Assembly (NCBI RefSeq): GCF_009727055.1
Contig: NC_052352.1
Coordinates: 26,308,687-26,372,686, forward strand
Source: Benincasa hispida
Taxonomy: Eukaryota > Streptophyta > Magnoliopsida > Cucurbitales > Cucurbitaceae
Direction: 5' to 3'
Length of the DNA stretch: 64,000 bases
Shown piece after piece: positions 10,564 through 21,941 of the stretch. Under the pieces are notes generated by a model. The model made no database searches, was not told where the DNA came from, and saw only the letters and a list, made by a program, of their open reading frames with translations. Position 1 is the first letter of the stretch, and each line of letters begins with the position of its first letter. The translations under genes and the position numbers were made by a program.

Positions 10564-13500
10564 TCAAACTCGTCTTTGAAATACAAATAATGAACCTCTA
10601 GAACCCTTTCCCAATCGAATCTTGTCATCTATGTATGTAATCTGGAGTTGTACCTCGCTTTCGCCACCATATCGAAACTCTAATCCTCCGACTTTCAGTT
10701 CAGGTGACTCGAACACAACTTGAATCCATTTATCATTCAGTGCTTTCAATTTACCTGTAAATATAAATATACATATTATGGGTAGGGAACACGTTTTTAT
10801 TGAGCAAAATGAAAGAATATATAAGAGCATCCAAAACAAAAGTGTACAAAAGGAATCCACAATTAACTACATAAGGGTGTAGAAGAACAAAATCCAACCC
10901 AACAAAAAAATAACACCAAACTGATGATTAAAAAAATTCCAATTAGCGGAAGCCCATAAAGATACATTAACCTTACCCTTCCCAAACCTAAAGACTTCTT
11001 TATCCCTTGAAAAATTCTCCTATTCCTCTCAAGTCACACATCTCATAAGATAGCACAAAAACAAATATGCCACAAAATTCTTCATTTATCATGAAAGAGA
11101 GGAATCGTGAGAATCTCTCCATCAACAGGTAAATTGAAGGAATTGGATGAAACATAACCATCCAAATTAATACTAAGGGTCAAGCTTGGCGTCTTAAATT
11201 CTTAAAACTTCAATTGAGTCCATGGGGTTTCAGAATCATGTTGCAAAAGAAAACTCAGAAGCTTTAATCAGTAACCATGTAACTAAATTGTGGATGTAAT
11301 TATTAACATTTCTACAAACTTTCATCTTGTTTCAATACATATTGAACCAAAAGTAGTTTCCAAAATTTTAAACTCGCCTAAAAAGCACTTTATATCGATG
11401 ACTTTTGAGAAGCAGCACTTACTAAGGACTCGATGACAATTGACATCTGATTTCGTTTCTTGGTTCACTTGCTGTGGATGTATGTTACAAAGCTCAGAGC
11501 AACCAAAATTTCTAAAAATACGGTCGAGATGGACTTTTGAAAGTTATATTTTAAGTGAAGCAATTTTTCATCTAGTTCCTTCAAAAGAAGTACACGAAAG
11601 AAAAAGTATTTCACTTCAAAGTATTACTCTCAAAAGTCATATCAAATTCACTCTTATAAAAACTCTGATCCGAACTAGATAATATAATCAAAGCAAGTCA
11701 ACTAAAATCCAGAGGCTATGTCATTGATGTTACTGTGACCTTGGTTTTCCAGCCATTGATAAATTTTCTGATATGATTACAAATAGGGGTCTCAAATTTA
11801 ATTGTTTACAGAGGAACTTTTAAATTTTACCTGTCAAAGAAACCTGTCCATCTAGGAAACCAAGAGCAGAAAAGGACACCTTGTTTTTGACAGTATCAGG
11901 AGCTTCCACAACCTGAATCATTTCTTTTGTCTTGAAAAATATGCGACCCACTGCACTTCTGTATCCACCCCCAGGTGATGTTGGTACAGAGCAATACACA
12001 ACATCCCAATCTGAAATAGCATTTGATCGTGTTAGCCAAGATAGAGCTGAAAAATGAGCAACAACTTGGAAGAAATATTCTCTTTTAAATTTAAATGTGA
12101 TTTTAAATTCGAATGGACCTCAACTCGATTCAAATATTTGTTATCCAGTCAAATAAAATGACTGGTTAAATTACGGAATTCTTGTTTTTTATATCTGTGA
12201 GTTTCCGGACCAGCTCACGCGCACCTCGACTAGTTTCACGAGACAACCCGTCTGACACTACAATATTTGGATGTCAAGAAAATCCATAGGATATTAAATC
12301 CTAGGTAGGTGGCCACCATGTATTGAACCCATGACCCCTTGATCCTTTGGCCTTTTCTTGATGTTCCCACTACCACTAGACCAACCCATGATCGTTGGTT
12401 AAATTACGAAATTTAGTCCTCGAACTTTAAGACTAGTCTATTTGGTCCTAAAAGTTTCAAAAGTGTCAAATAGGTCTCTAAAAAGTTAAAAATTTCTAAG
12501 AATTAATCGATCTATTATATATAAAGTTGAAATTGATATCAAACAAAACCCTAAAGTGTCAACTTGTGTTAGTGGATTCTTGAGTTTTAAAAAAGTTGAA
12601 AGCTAGACTGAATTTGAAATTTTCAAAAGTTTAGGAACCTAAGAAGTTTAATTCAAAGTCTAGAGACTAAATTTGTAATTTAATCAAAATGGTTTTAAAA
12701 CATGCCTAAATTCAAAGCATAATTTTGGTTCTTAAAAAAATCAGACCAAAATGGTTGATTTATCATGCTTTCGTAGATTTTGAAATTAAACTACTAATTT
12801 AACCTTTTCATATGTTAATATTTATTTCAAACTAGATAAAGAATTCAAATCATTTATGGTATTTCAAATAAGGTGTTTTGAAATCTGTCAGGAACCAAGG
12901 TAGTATGGGATGGCTTTGTTCCACATTGGTTAAAATGGAATGATCAATATAGTACTTAAATGGTTTGGCTCTCCCACCCCAATAGCTAGCTCTTTTGGGG
13001 TGTGGTTTTCCAAGATGCTTAGGTACCTAACAAAATCATTGCTAAAACTTCATTGATTCTAAACAGAAGCGAAAACAAAGCTCAAATATAGGCTCTATAT
13101 GTAAGATAAATAGATGTAATATTCAAACAATAAACAGCAGAACTGTTTAAGTTTTACCTCCAAATATGAGAGGACATTTAACAGGCTCGTTTACACAATA
13201 CTTTTGCAATTCTTGAGCCGCTTCGGCAACCTCTTTATGTTTTTCTTCAGTTAGTAAAACTCCTCTATCACTTCCTGTCACCTGTTTGAAAGTGTAAGAT
13301 CAACTTTCCGCAATGAAGATTATGAACTCCGAGCAAAAATTAATGGCACTGAATCTACAATTACACTAACGCATTGTTGGACGTGAAAATCACGTAATCT
13401 CCATTTACCAACCGAATGATCTTCGTCGAGAGTGAATTTCTCGAAATTTCCAAGTCCAGTACCACTAATTGCCGCAACTTACCGACCTCTATTTGCTACA

Positions 13501-13852
13501 CATTTTCTACTAAAATTACCCAATTTCGATTCCAAATCGGCCATTATCTACCCTAGAACCAGTTCCGAATAGAAAAACCAAATAAACTAAGCAAATTTAG
13601 AAACATTACCTTCGAGAGGATGGACGCAACGAGATCATCAGGACCCGTTTGAACTTGAGGATCCGAGATCGAAACCGACGCCTGAATTCCGAATGGCTTA
13701 CGCCGACGGAACCGAGATGAAATTGAAACGGAATGACATGGAATTGGCGATGATGAGCTTGGAGCAAGAAACTTCGATTTCGACGGCTCAATGCGTCCCC
13801 TGAATACAAATTTTGCGGGCAAGAGCGCAACGGAGGTTGCCGAGGCAGCCAT
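10564..13852 (-). CDS. FBN6/PAP8-like: Plastid-lipid-associated protein (fibrillin family), chloroplastic; four exons
   Basis: Exons on the minus strand are 13852-13610, 13281-13158, 12010-11831 and 10754-10564. All introns are GT-AG, phases fit exactly, and the product is 245 aa. Residues 1 to about 58 are Ser/Arg-rich with few acids (MAASATSVALLPAKFVF, then SSRFRRRKPFG), a typical chloroplast transit peptide. The rest is the PAP/fibrillin domain: DWDVVYCSVPTSPGGGYRSA, a beta-rich centre (KVSFSALGFLDGQVSLTG), and the signature C-terminus IRLGKGSRGSLFVFQRR. Fibrillins coat plastoglobules or associate with thylakoids and bind lipids. Length and C-terminus fit the small FBN6/PAP8 type; the exact subgroup is my recollection. 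The first ATG of the transit peptide is used. No lesion is seen, so the gene looks intact. Intron 2 holds a SINE. Confidence 0.87.
12180..12395 (-). mobile_element. tRNA-derived SINE in intron 2 of the fibrillin gene
   Basis: On the minus strand it starts near ATCATGGGTTGGTCTAGTGG, which holds an A-box-like TGGTCTAGTGG. A B-box-like GGGTTCAATAC follows, and the tail ends GGTGCGCGTGAGCTGGTCC, then ATATAAAAAACAAG. Both flanks carry a 17-bp target-site duplication, TGGTTAAATTACGGAAT at 12163-12179 and TGGTTAAATTACGAAAT at 12396-12412, with one mismatch. The size (216 bp), pol III boxes, A-rich tail and long duplication together make this a confident SINE. It was inserted into an older repeat (12413-12690, with phrases such as TTTAGTCCTCGAACTTTAAG). 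Confidence 0.86.
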
Positions 13853-15529
13853 GGAAATCGTACAGGTTCAGAAGATGAACGCTAGCATTTGGCTTGTCGC
13901 TGCAATTTGCGTGGGGAGAATCGCAGGCCGGACCCACGACGAGATGGATTGAGGGGTTGCCTTTACGCCAAGTGAGCGAAGTTTATTGCAGCCTTATCTT
14001 TCAGATTCCCGCTTTTGTTTTTCACAGATTGAAAAAGATGCATATTTATCCTTGTTTTTTCGGTTAAATATTTGATTAGGACTATAATTAATCCAAAACT
14101 ACCAAAGTACCCATTGAATTTTTGGAAATTACAAATTTCGTCCTCTATCTTTTTTGTTGGACAAAATTTCTCTAAATTTTGAAAAATAGGTACATTTGAT
14201 CCCTGAATTTTAAATATGTATCTTTTAGTTCAGGGACGAAAATAGTCTATTCTTATAAAAGTGGTGACTAAAAAGGTACATTTATAAAACTCAAAAACTA
14301 AATACACATATTCTTCAAAACTTGTGGATCAAAAATGTAATTTTTCCTTTTCGTTTAATGAACCTCAAATTATTCTAACATTTTTTAGCTATGTCTTTCA
14401 CTACAATAGTGACAAGAGATTTGAACCACAAATCTTGTAGTCAATAACACATATTAGTTGCAAGCTAAGTCATTGAGCCTATTAAACACAAAACTAGAAG
14501 TTTAATACCATATTAGATATAAGATACAATTTTAATTAAGTTTTTATTTGCCCCTATAGTTTACATAACATGGTTATTTGGTATGAATCTAATCATGTCT
14601 CTAGATAAGTTAATATATATATATTTTTGGTAGAACCATGTGTGAGTTTGAAACTCAATCCTCCAACCATTTAAGTTAGGGTATATGCTTCAACTATTTT
14701 AGTTATGCTTGGATTGACGGTGAATTAATATTTATTCATGTAAAATACACTCACACCCCATAAAGATGTCTATTTGGCTGTAGACACTGTCCTACATGCC
14801 CTTTGTTGGGCTTAATGATAGGTTGTTTTGTATATATATCAATTATGTGTTAAAAAAATAATTCAAATCATTTTGTGCAATATTAGTTCCTAAATTTTTA
14901 AATGTCAAAATTTAGTCCTAATAAATCTTATGATGGTTTTCTACTTCTAGTTCGTTGCTCGTTGTTTTAAAAATTCTTTATTATCTATTTGCATTTTCAC
15001 AACAAATTTTACAAGCATTTCCGCCTAAATATTAATATTGTTATCTAACCAATTTCAATGGTTAAGTTCAAGAATGATGTGATTTTTAAAAGTAATGAAA
15101 AAAAAAACGTACACAGAAAAGAAATTTCAAAAGTGGGGTTGAAGGAAAAAGTATTACAAAAATATGGTAGTTTTTAATGGGGAGACTAATCGCCTACCCG
15201 ATACACAATTATGGTTTAATCCAGTCAGCATCTCGTGGACGCTAGATGGCTGCCATGTCAGTCATGTCAATTTGGTCAAAGGACCAAACTCGTGGACCTG
15301 TCCACGATTTTAGTATTTTTACTTTTTTCAATTTCGATTTTTTTAAAATTTTTTAACTAACAATTTTCTTCCTTACTTGTTTTGTTCTTGATCTTTTATA
15401 TCGTACTCATTTGCTAGATTTAATGTCTTATGATAAAATGTAATTTCAAAACATCACATGAAGTTAAAAGTTTGAATTACAAGTCATTCAGTTTTCCACA
15501 AGGTGGTTGTCTTTGAATGCCTATAATTA
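13853..15529. other. Upstream region of the fibrillin gene and intergenic spacer
   Basis: The first ~130 bp are comparatively GC-rich and should hold the 5' UTR and core promoter of the fibrillin gene; no unambiguous TATA box is called. From 14040 onward the DNA is AT-rich with dispersed-repeat phrases (ATTACAAATTTCGTCC, TTTTAGTTCAGGGACG). A GC-richer block at 15181-15330 (GCATCTCGTGGACGCTAGAT) looks like another transposon relic. No coding region is evident. Confidence 0.5.
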
Positions 15530-16750
15530 GCTTCGCTTTGTCGTCGTTGTTGCCTACGACGAATGCTTCTTTGATCAGTATCAGCAACATTGAGTCGTCT
15601 TTTCTACTGAATAATACTTTCTATATTTACCAAGGTTTGGTCACACGTTAAACCCAACTCTGGTAAATTGTGTTCTACTTAGTATTGTTGTACATCTTGG
15701 ACAAAATTATTTTGTATGATGAAAAATTAATATTAAATAATGTTCATATCATACATTTGAGAAAGTAAGATAATAAAACTCTTACCATGCAATAATAATA
15801 AGCGTTGTCAGGTGTGATAAGTCATCTTGTGATTGAATCGTACCAAGAAAAATAATCATCTAATACAGCTGGTTCATTTGTTATTTCTCTATGTGCACAA
15901 AGATCGTGACATGCACGTTAATACGATATATATTCTGCATGAATTCAACGCCAGTCTTAGTCGTGCTTACCTCTCAAATCAATTTGGTGTAGTTCAGAGA
16001 GTATATAACACAATGAAGGTACCATTTGTCGCAGATTGAATTGTCTCAACACACAATTTGGTTGATGTCACTCTACTATATGGAAACATAAAAGAGGGCT
16101 AATGGTCAACTAAATGTCTTGACCATCACAACAATAATCAGGCTGTAATGACCAAATATCTTGTGTGTATAGCGTCCAATTAATCTAAAGAAGAAGAAAA
16201 GAATATTTAGATACCCACAAAGTATGTGATATTTAGTGTCAAATAACATTCCTTTTTATATATTTATTTGTTACCTGATTGTGCATCAATTGGTCAAATA
16301 TTTGTTGGTATATTAGCAACATATTTGCCGACTGTTCATAGGCAACTAATACACCACTCAATCTATTTTTTTAAAATACAATTAATTTATTTTATTACAT
16401 AAAATGATAACGAGTAAATATATAAATAAAATAATACTTGACACTTAGTGGATGATGATCTGAGGCGTGTAACTAGGCTTGTGATGCTATAATTTTAAAT
16501 ATTTCATAAGCTTATACTTGTAATAGTGCTAATGGCCCCGCTATTTCCAAAGCTTGTCCATTAGTAGTCCGACATAGTTCTCTTTAAAGTCATGCAAGAC
16601 AGGCACCGCCCCACGAGTACGAACCAACATGCCTGAAATCAGACAACGGTGGAAAAAACATGAGAACCAGATTGTTCAACTTGTCAGTGAACAAAAATCC
16701 TCCAATAAGCTGCATAATGTATGCTCGTGCATACCACTGTATGTTGATGT
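15530..16750 (-). pseudogene. Plant mobile domain (MAIN-like) protein relic
   Basis: On the minus strand, 16750-16540 reads ARAYIMQLIGGFLFTDKLNN followed by FPPLSDFRHVGSYSWGGACLA, the core of the plant mobile domain seen in MAIN/MAIL and in transposon-encoded copies. Further on, 15998-15957 gives ELHQIDLRGKHD, and about 15865-15835 gives DYFSWYDSIT; both are conserved in the C-terminal half of the domain. An Arg-rich tail follows near 15560. Frameshifts and stops are frequent and an intron may lie around 16500-16200. I infer a transposon-borne copy, given the neighbourhood. Confidence 0.68.
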
Positions 16751-16765
16751 TGTTGGCATCAGGAG

Positions 16766-17570
16766 TGTCACACCCTTCCCCAAATTAACCTCTTAACCTA
16801 GAAAAGAATGTGACGACAGCAATTACCAATCCTATCATGGCACTTACTGTCTATCTAAATTGTTTAGCCTGAAATAACATGACAATATTCAAAAGCTAAC
16901 GGAACAAAACACATTTAAAGCAGTCTCAAGCACCAAACACAACAAACTCATAACATAATTACAGAAGCAAGGTTTAATGGTTCCCATCCTCATAACTAGT
17001 CCCTAATATGCAACACATGTGTACAGTTAATTACAAGGTAAACATCTAGACTTTTCTTCAACTATATCTTTAAGTGGCAGATCAGTAGTGCAGTTATCAT
17101 CTGGGGAGATGACCATTACCTGAGGAAGAAAATATTTCAAACGAGTGAGCTACTAGTTCAGTAGTGACTAATAAATCATAAACAACATGTTTTAATACTG
17201 CAAATTGCCAAGCAAACTCATAATTAAAACTTTTCATCATAGCAATGCTTAAAAACAAAGCTTTTCATAGTTTTTAAGTTGAGAGAGAACCTTTTTGCTC
17301 AATCCCTCAATATTTAACCTTAGTAGGTGTGGAGTTCTCTCAACACAACTAACGTCAAATCTACCTACGTGCACGTGGTTATTACTAAGTACCATCATAC
17401 CTTAGGTACTACTGGTCGGATGCCTTCACATTGTTCTTCAGTATCGGGTTCTAACATTTATCATAAAACTCATACTTTGAAGTAAATCATACTTTGGTAG
17501 TATAGCATCATAAGTTATCTGCTTCAATATTTTAGCTAATAAGTGTCATTTCTAACGCATGCTCTTTAAA
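16766..17570 (+). mobile_element. LTR-like remnant
   Basis: It starts TGTCACACCCTTCCCC, a beginning common to plant Ty3/gypsy LTRs, and runs about 800 bp without an ORF up to the end of the neighbouring copia relic. The stretch 17285-17420 (TTGCTCAATCCCTCAATATT, then GTGCACGTGGTTATTACTAA) is non-coding. No matching second LTR or target duplication was found, so this is a family-resemblance call only. Confidence 0.4.
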
Positions 17571-17574
17571 CTAC

Positions 17575-19182
17575 TGAATACAATAAACTACAGTATACAG
17601 TAAACTAGGGCATACCCCAGTATCATCTCCCACTTGTCCTAGATAAGATGTCGCATGTCCCGTAGACCCAGACTCTCCAGGTGACCCTCGAACACTTTAG
17701 CCGTGAGGGCTTTGTAAAGGAATTAGTAACATTGTGCTCCGTGCGATCTTCGTGACTATCACATCACCGCGATGCATAATCTCCCTGATCAGGTGATATT
17801 TTCATTCTATGTGTTTACCCCGACGATGACTCCGAGACTCCTTCGAATTTGCCACAGCCCCGCTGTTATCACAATAAAGAGTGATGGGCAAATCCATATT
17901 TGGAACAACTTCCAAATCTGAAAGGAACTTCCTGAGCCAAACAGCCTCCTTAGCTGCTTCACAAGCCGCTACGTATTTGGCTTCCATAGTGGAGTCCGCG
18001 ATGCATCCGTGCTTGATGCTTCGCCATACTACAACCCTTCCATTCAGAGTAAAGATTGACCACAATGTCGATTTGCGAGAATCTCGATCGGTCTGAAAGT
18101 TAGAGTCCGTGTTTCCTGTTAGGATCGGATCCTTTTCTCCATACACAAGCATGTAGTCCCTCGTTCTTCGAAGATACTTGAGGGTCGTCTTGACCGCCGT
18201 CTAATGATCAATTCCTGGATTGGACTAATACCGACTGACAATCCCTACTGCATAGCAAATGTTGGGTCAAGTACACAACATCACATATATCAAGCTTCCT
18301 CAATAGAAGCATAGGGAATCCATCTCATCTCCTCAACTTCATGAGGTGTCTTAGGACATTAATCCTTAGACAGAATGATTCCATGCCTGAAGGGTAACAA
18401 ACCCCTCTTGGAATCTTGCATCCTGTACCTGATCAATATTTGATCAATGTATGATGCCTAAGACAGGGCTAACCATTTGTTCTTGCGATCCCGAAGGATC
18501 TGGATCCCAAGAACATATTGTGCCTCACTCAAATCTTTCATTTGGAACTGGGCAACTAGCCAACTAGTAATGTCAGTCAGATACCCTACATCATTCCCAA
18601 CGAGTAGGATATCATCCACATACAGTACGAGGAAAGCTACTGAGCTGTTGATAATCTTCTTGTAAACATAAGGCTCATCAACATTCTGGTCAAAGCAAAA
18701 CGATTTTACAATAGTGTCAAATCTGATGTTCCAAGATCTAGATGTTTGTTTCAGCCTATAAATGGACCTATTAAGCTTGCAAACTCTTTGCTCTTGATCT
18801 GGAACTACGAACCCCTCTGGTTGAGTCATATAGATGGTCTTCTCAAGATTATCATTAAGAAAGTCAGTCTTGACGTCCATTTGCCATATTTCATAATTAT
18901 AAAATGTGGCTATGGACAGAAGAATCCTGATAGACTTCAGCATGACAACAGGTGAGAAAGTTTCCTCATAGTCAACTCCCTCAACCTGGGTATAACCCTT
19001 TGCCACGAGTCTAGCTTTAAAGGTTTGCATCTTTCCATCTACACCTTTTTTTTGCTTATAGATCCACTTACACCCAATAGGTCTTACCCCATCAGGTGGA
19101 TCAACAAACTCCCAGACGTTATTGAAGTACATAGACTCCATTTCCTGATTCATGGCCTTAACCCATTCATCTTTGTCAACAT
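17575..19182 (-). pseudogene. Copia relic A: reverse transcriptase and RNase H
   Basis: Minus frame 19186-18458 is a nearly full copia reverse transcriptase: WVKAMNQEMESM, KWIYKQKKGVDGK, VAKGYTQVEGVDYEETFSPV, IWQMDVKTDFL and the catalytic FLVLYVDDILLVGND. After a break, 18152-17802 carries RNase H (TDSNFQTDRDSRKST, DSTMEAKYVAACEAAKEAVW, YCDNSGAVANSKE). 17700-17600 holds the domain end and a polypurine-type box (minus GGACAAGTGGGAGATG). The sequence 17600-17575 matches the equivalent tail of copia relics C and D. Gag, protease and integrase are absent. The 5' border overlaps a local duplication at 19074-19290. Confidence 0.88.
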
Positions 19183-19290
19183 CCAATAGGTTTTACCCCA
19201 TTAGGTGGATCAACAAGCTCCAAGACGTTATTGAAATACATAGACTCCATTTTTGGGTTCATGGTCTTAACCCATTCATCTTTGTCAAAT
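19074..19290 (-). repeat. 109-bp tandem duplication at the start of copia RT (relic A)
   Basis: The segment from CCAATAGGTCTTACCCCATC (19074) to TTCATCTTTGTCAACATC recurs in tandem from 19183 (CCAATAGGTTTTACCCCATT) to about 19290. It repeats the codons for the N-terminal part of the RT (WVKAM to RPIG). The copies differ at several sites, so the duplication is not recent. Confidence 0.85.
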
Positions 19291-19439
19291 AAATTAGAAG
19301 ACTAAGAAATGATTATTGTAAACTTGAAAATGACAACTCTTATTACTTGAACTAAAAGAAATTATGGAACTTTTGTTGCAATCATGAAGCAAAGTTGAAA
19401 AATACAAAATCGTTCATTACGAAAACATAAAGAGAAATC

Positions 19440-21941
19440 TATTGAAAATAAATTTTCAGATGTTTAGTATTCCATGGGTGAGCAAGCCTTTTCTACTCAG
19501 GTCAGCCAAGCTGTATGTTCCAGGTCGAATAACCTTGGCCACTTGATAAGGGCCCTCCCAATTTAGTCCCAAAACTCCGTTGCTAGGATCCTTAGTGTTG
19601 GGCATGACTCGCCTAAAAACTAAGTCAACGACTCTAAAGCTTCGCTTGTGCACATGGTCATTATAATATTGAGCAACCCAGTTTTTATATTATGCAACCC
19701 GAAGATGTAGTCTCATGATGTTCTTCTAAGAGATCTAAATGTAAATGAAGTGTTTCATCATTCTTAGCTTGGTCGAATTGTTCAACCCTAAGTGAAGGAA
19801 TTCCAAACTCTACTAGTACTATGACTTTTGTCCCAAACACAAGTGAGAAAGGAGTCTCACTCGTAGAAGTTTGTGATGTCATTCGGTAGGTCCATAACAC
19901 ATTCAACAACTCTTCAAGCCACAACCCCTTTAATCCTTCCAACTTAGCTTTGAGATTTCCTTTGATGATTTTATTGACAACTTCTACCTGTCCATTAGCT
20001 TGTGGATGGGCTGGAGACGAAAAATAATGCTTGATGTTGAGATCAACAAAAAATTGACGAAATGTTGTATTATCAAACTGACGACCATTGTTAGTGACCA
20101 GAATAAGTAGTATATCGAATCGAAATATGATATTTTTCCAGATGAATTTGGTTATTTTTTATTCGGTAATTGTCGCTAGAGCTTCTACCTCTACCCATTT
20201 AGTGAAGTAATCAACAACAACAACAACAACTTGGTATGCTCTTTGCCTGGAGGAAAAGGTCCAATTAGGTCAACCCCCATTGTGCGAACGGCCAAGGGCT
20301 CATAGTGTTCGTGATAGGCTCGAGGGGCTACTTAGGTACAATTACAAAGCTCTGACATTGATCATGAGATGTGGTGAGCTTACGCGCATCTCGAGCCAGG
20401 GTGGACCAATAGTAACCTTTTCAAATTATCTTCTTCGCGAGGGATCAAGCCCCAAAGTGATTGCCACATACTCCCTTGTGAATTTCTGGCATGATATAAT
20501 CGAGCTCATCTGAATCAACACATTTTAGAAGAAGGAGAGAATATCCTCTCTTGTACAGCCTATCATTATTTATCACATAGTGGGTGGTCTTGCATCTTAA
20601 CCGTCAAGCTTCAACTTTATCATCCGACAATACCCCTCATTCGAGATACTTGACTAAAAGGGTCATCCAATTGTGATGCTTGGTCTGAATTTGGTCCTTT
20701 ATCACCATAGCTTCCTTTCTCTATATTTTGGGTAAACTCAAAACCTCTATAGGTACCATTTTACTTAGGTCAGCGTCATAAGTCGCACTGCCAACCGAGC
20801 TAAGGAATCGACTTTATCATTCTGAGATCGCGGTATTTATTTTATCTTGCACTTGTTAAATGAACTCAACATCTTCTTGACTTCTGCTAAATAGACAGCC
20901 ATCCTGCGATCTTTGTTCTGGTACGTCTCAGCTACCTGATTGACAATAAGTTGGGAATCATTGAAAATAATTAAGTTGGTGATTCCAACTCCAACAGCTT
21001 GTTGTAGCCCAGTTAAGAGTGCTTCATATTCTACCTCATTATTTGAGGCTCGAAACTTGAACCTTAAAGCATACTCAAGGCGTTTTCCTTCCGGTGACAA
21101 CAACAACAAACTAGCTCTGCGACCTTTTCTATTAGACGACCCATCCAAATAAAGTTTCCATGGAGGGTCATTGTAGCTCTTGGTTGCTGGAGGTATTTCT
21201 GTTATGCACACTTCCATGTTGTCACTAAAGGAGGCATGTGGAGTGAACTTAGCAACGAAGTCAGCTACAGCTTAGCCTTTTGTTGTAGCTCGAGGGCGAA
21301 ATTAGATGTCGTACTCACCCAACTCGACTATCCATTTCATCAATCTGCCTGATGCCTTTGGCTTTTGCAGCACCTGTCGCAATGGAAAACTGGTTAAAAC
21401 CATTACCTTATGCGCTTGGAAGTATAAGCATAACCTTTGGGCTGCACCACTAAGGCAAGGGCAAGCTTTTTCTACCTAGGGATATATCGTTTCTGCCCCT
21501 ACCATCAACTTACTGGTGTAGTATACTGGTGATTGTCGACCTTCATCCTCCTTGATTAGGACAGAACTAACTGCAAAATCAGACATGGCAAGATACAGGA
21601 AAAGTTCTCATCGAGTATGGTCTTGGAAAATAGCGAGACTGAGCTCAAATAATTCTTGAGTTGCTTGAATGCGTGCTCACATTCCTCCGTCCACTCAAAT
21701 TAGCTTTTTTTTTTCCCTTAATACTTTAAAGAACAGAAGACATTTACCAGTAGCTCGACTTAAGAAACGAATAAGAGCTACTATTTTTCCATTCAGACTT
21801 TGTAGCTATTTTATTTTTTTAAGAAACTCCATCTCTAGCACAGCTCGTATCTTGTCTGGATTTACTTTCATTCCTCCTTGGTTTACCATAAAGCCCATAA
21901 ACTTACTAGAAACCACTCTGAAAGCACATTTTTCTACTTAG
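19440..21941 (-). pseudogene. Ty3/gypsy relic B: RT end, RNase H and integrase (Tat-like)
   Basis: Read from 21941 leftwards: the RT thumb/connection (KFMGFMVNQGGMKVNPDKIR); at 21217-20837 a second-type RNase H (WKLYLDGSSNRKGRRASLLL and NNEVEYEALLTGLQQAV), as found in the Tat lineage with dual RNase H; an integrase zinc region near 20400 (HDQCQSF); and the integrase core. In the core, TNNGRQFDN replaces the usual T-D-N-G, so one catalytic Asp has become Asn. GQVEVVNKIIKGNLKAKLEG, the ETPFSLVFGTK block and the NWEGPYQVAKVIRPGTYSLA C-terminus (19653-19456) follow. Stops and frameshifts abound. Its upstream half may be the gag-like ORF at 26361-26085 plus the LTR at 26393, with copia relic C between. 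Confidence 0.85.
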
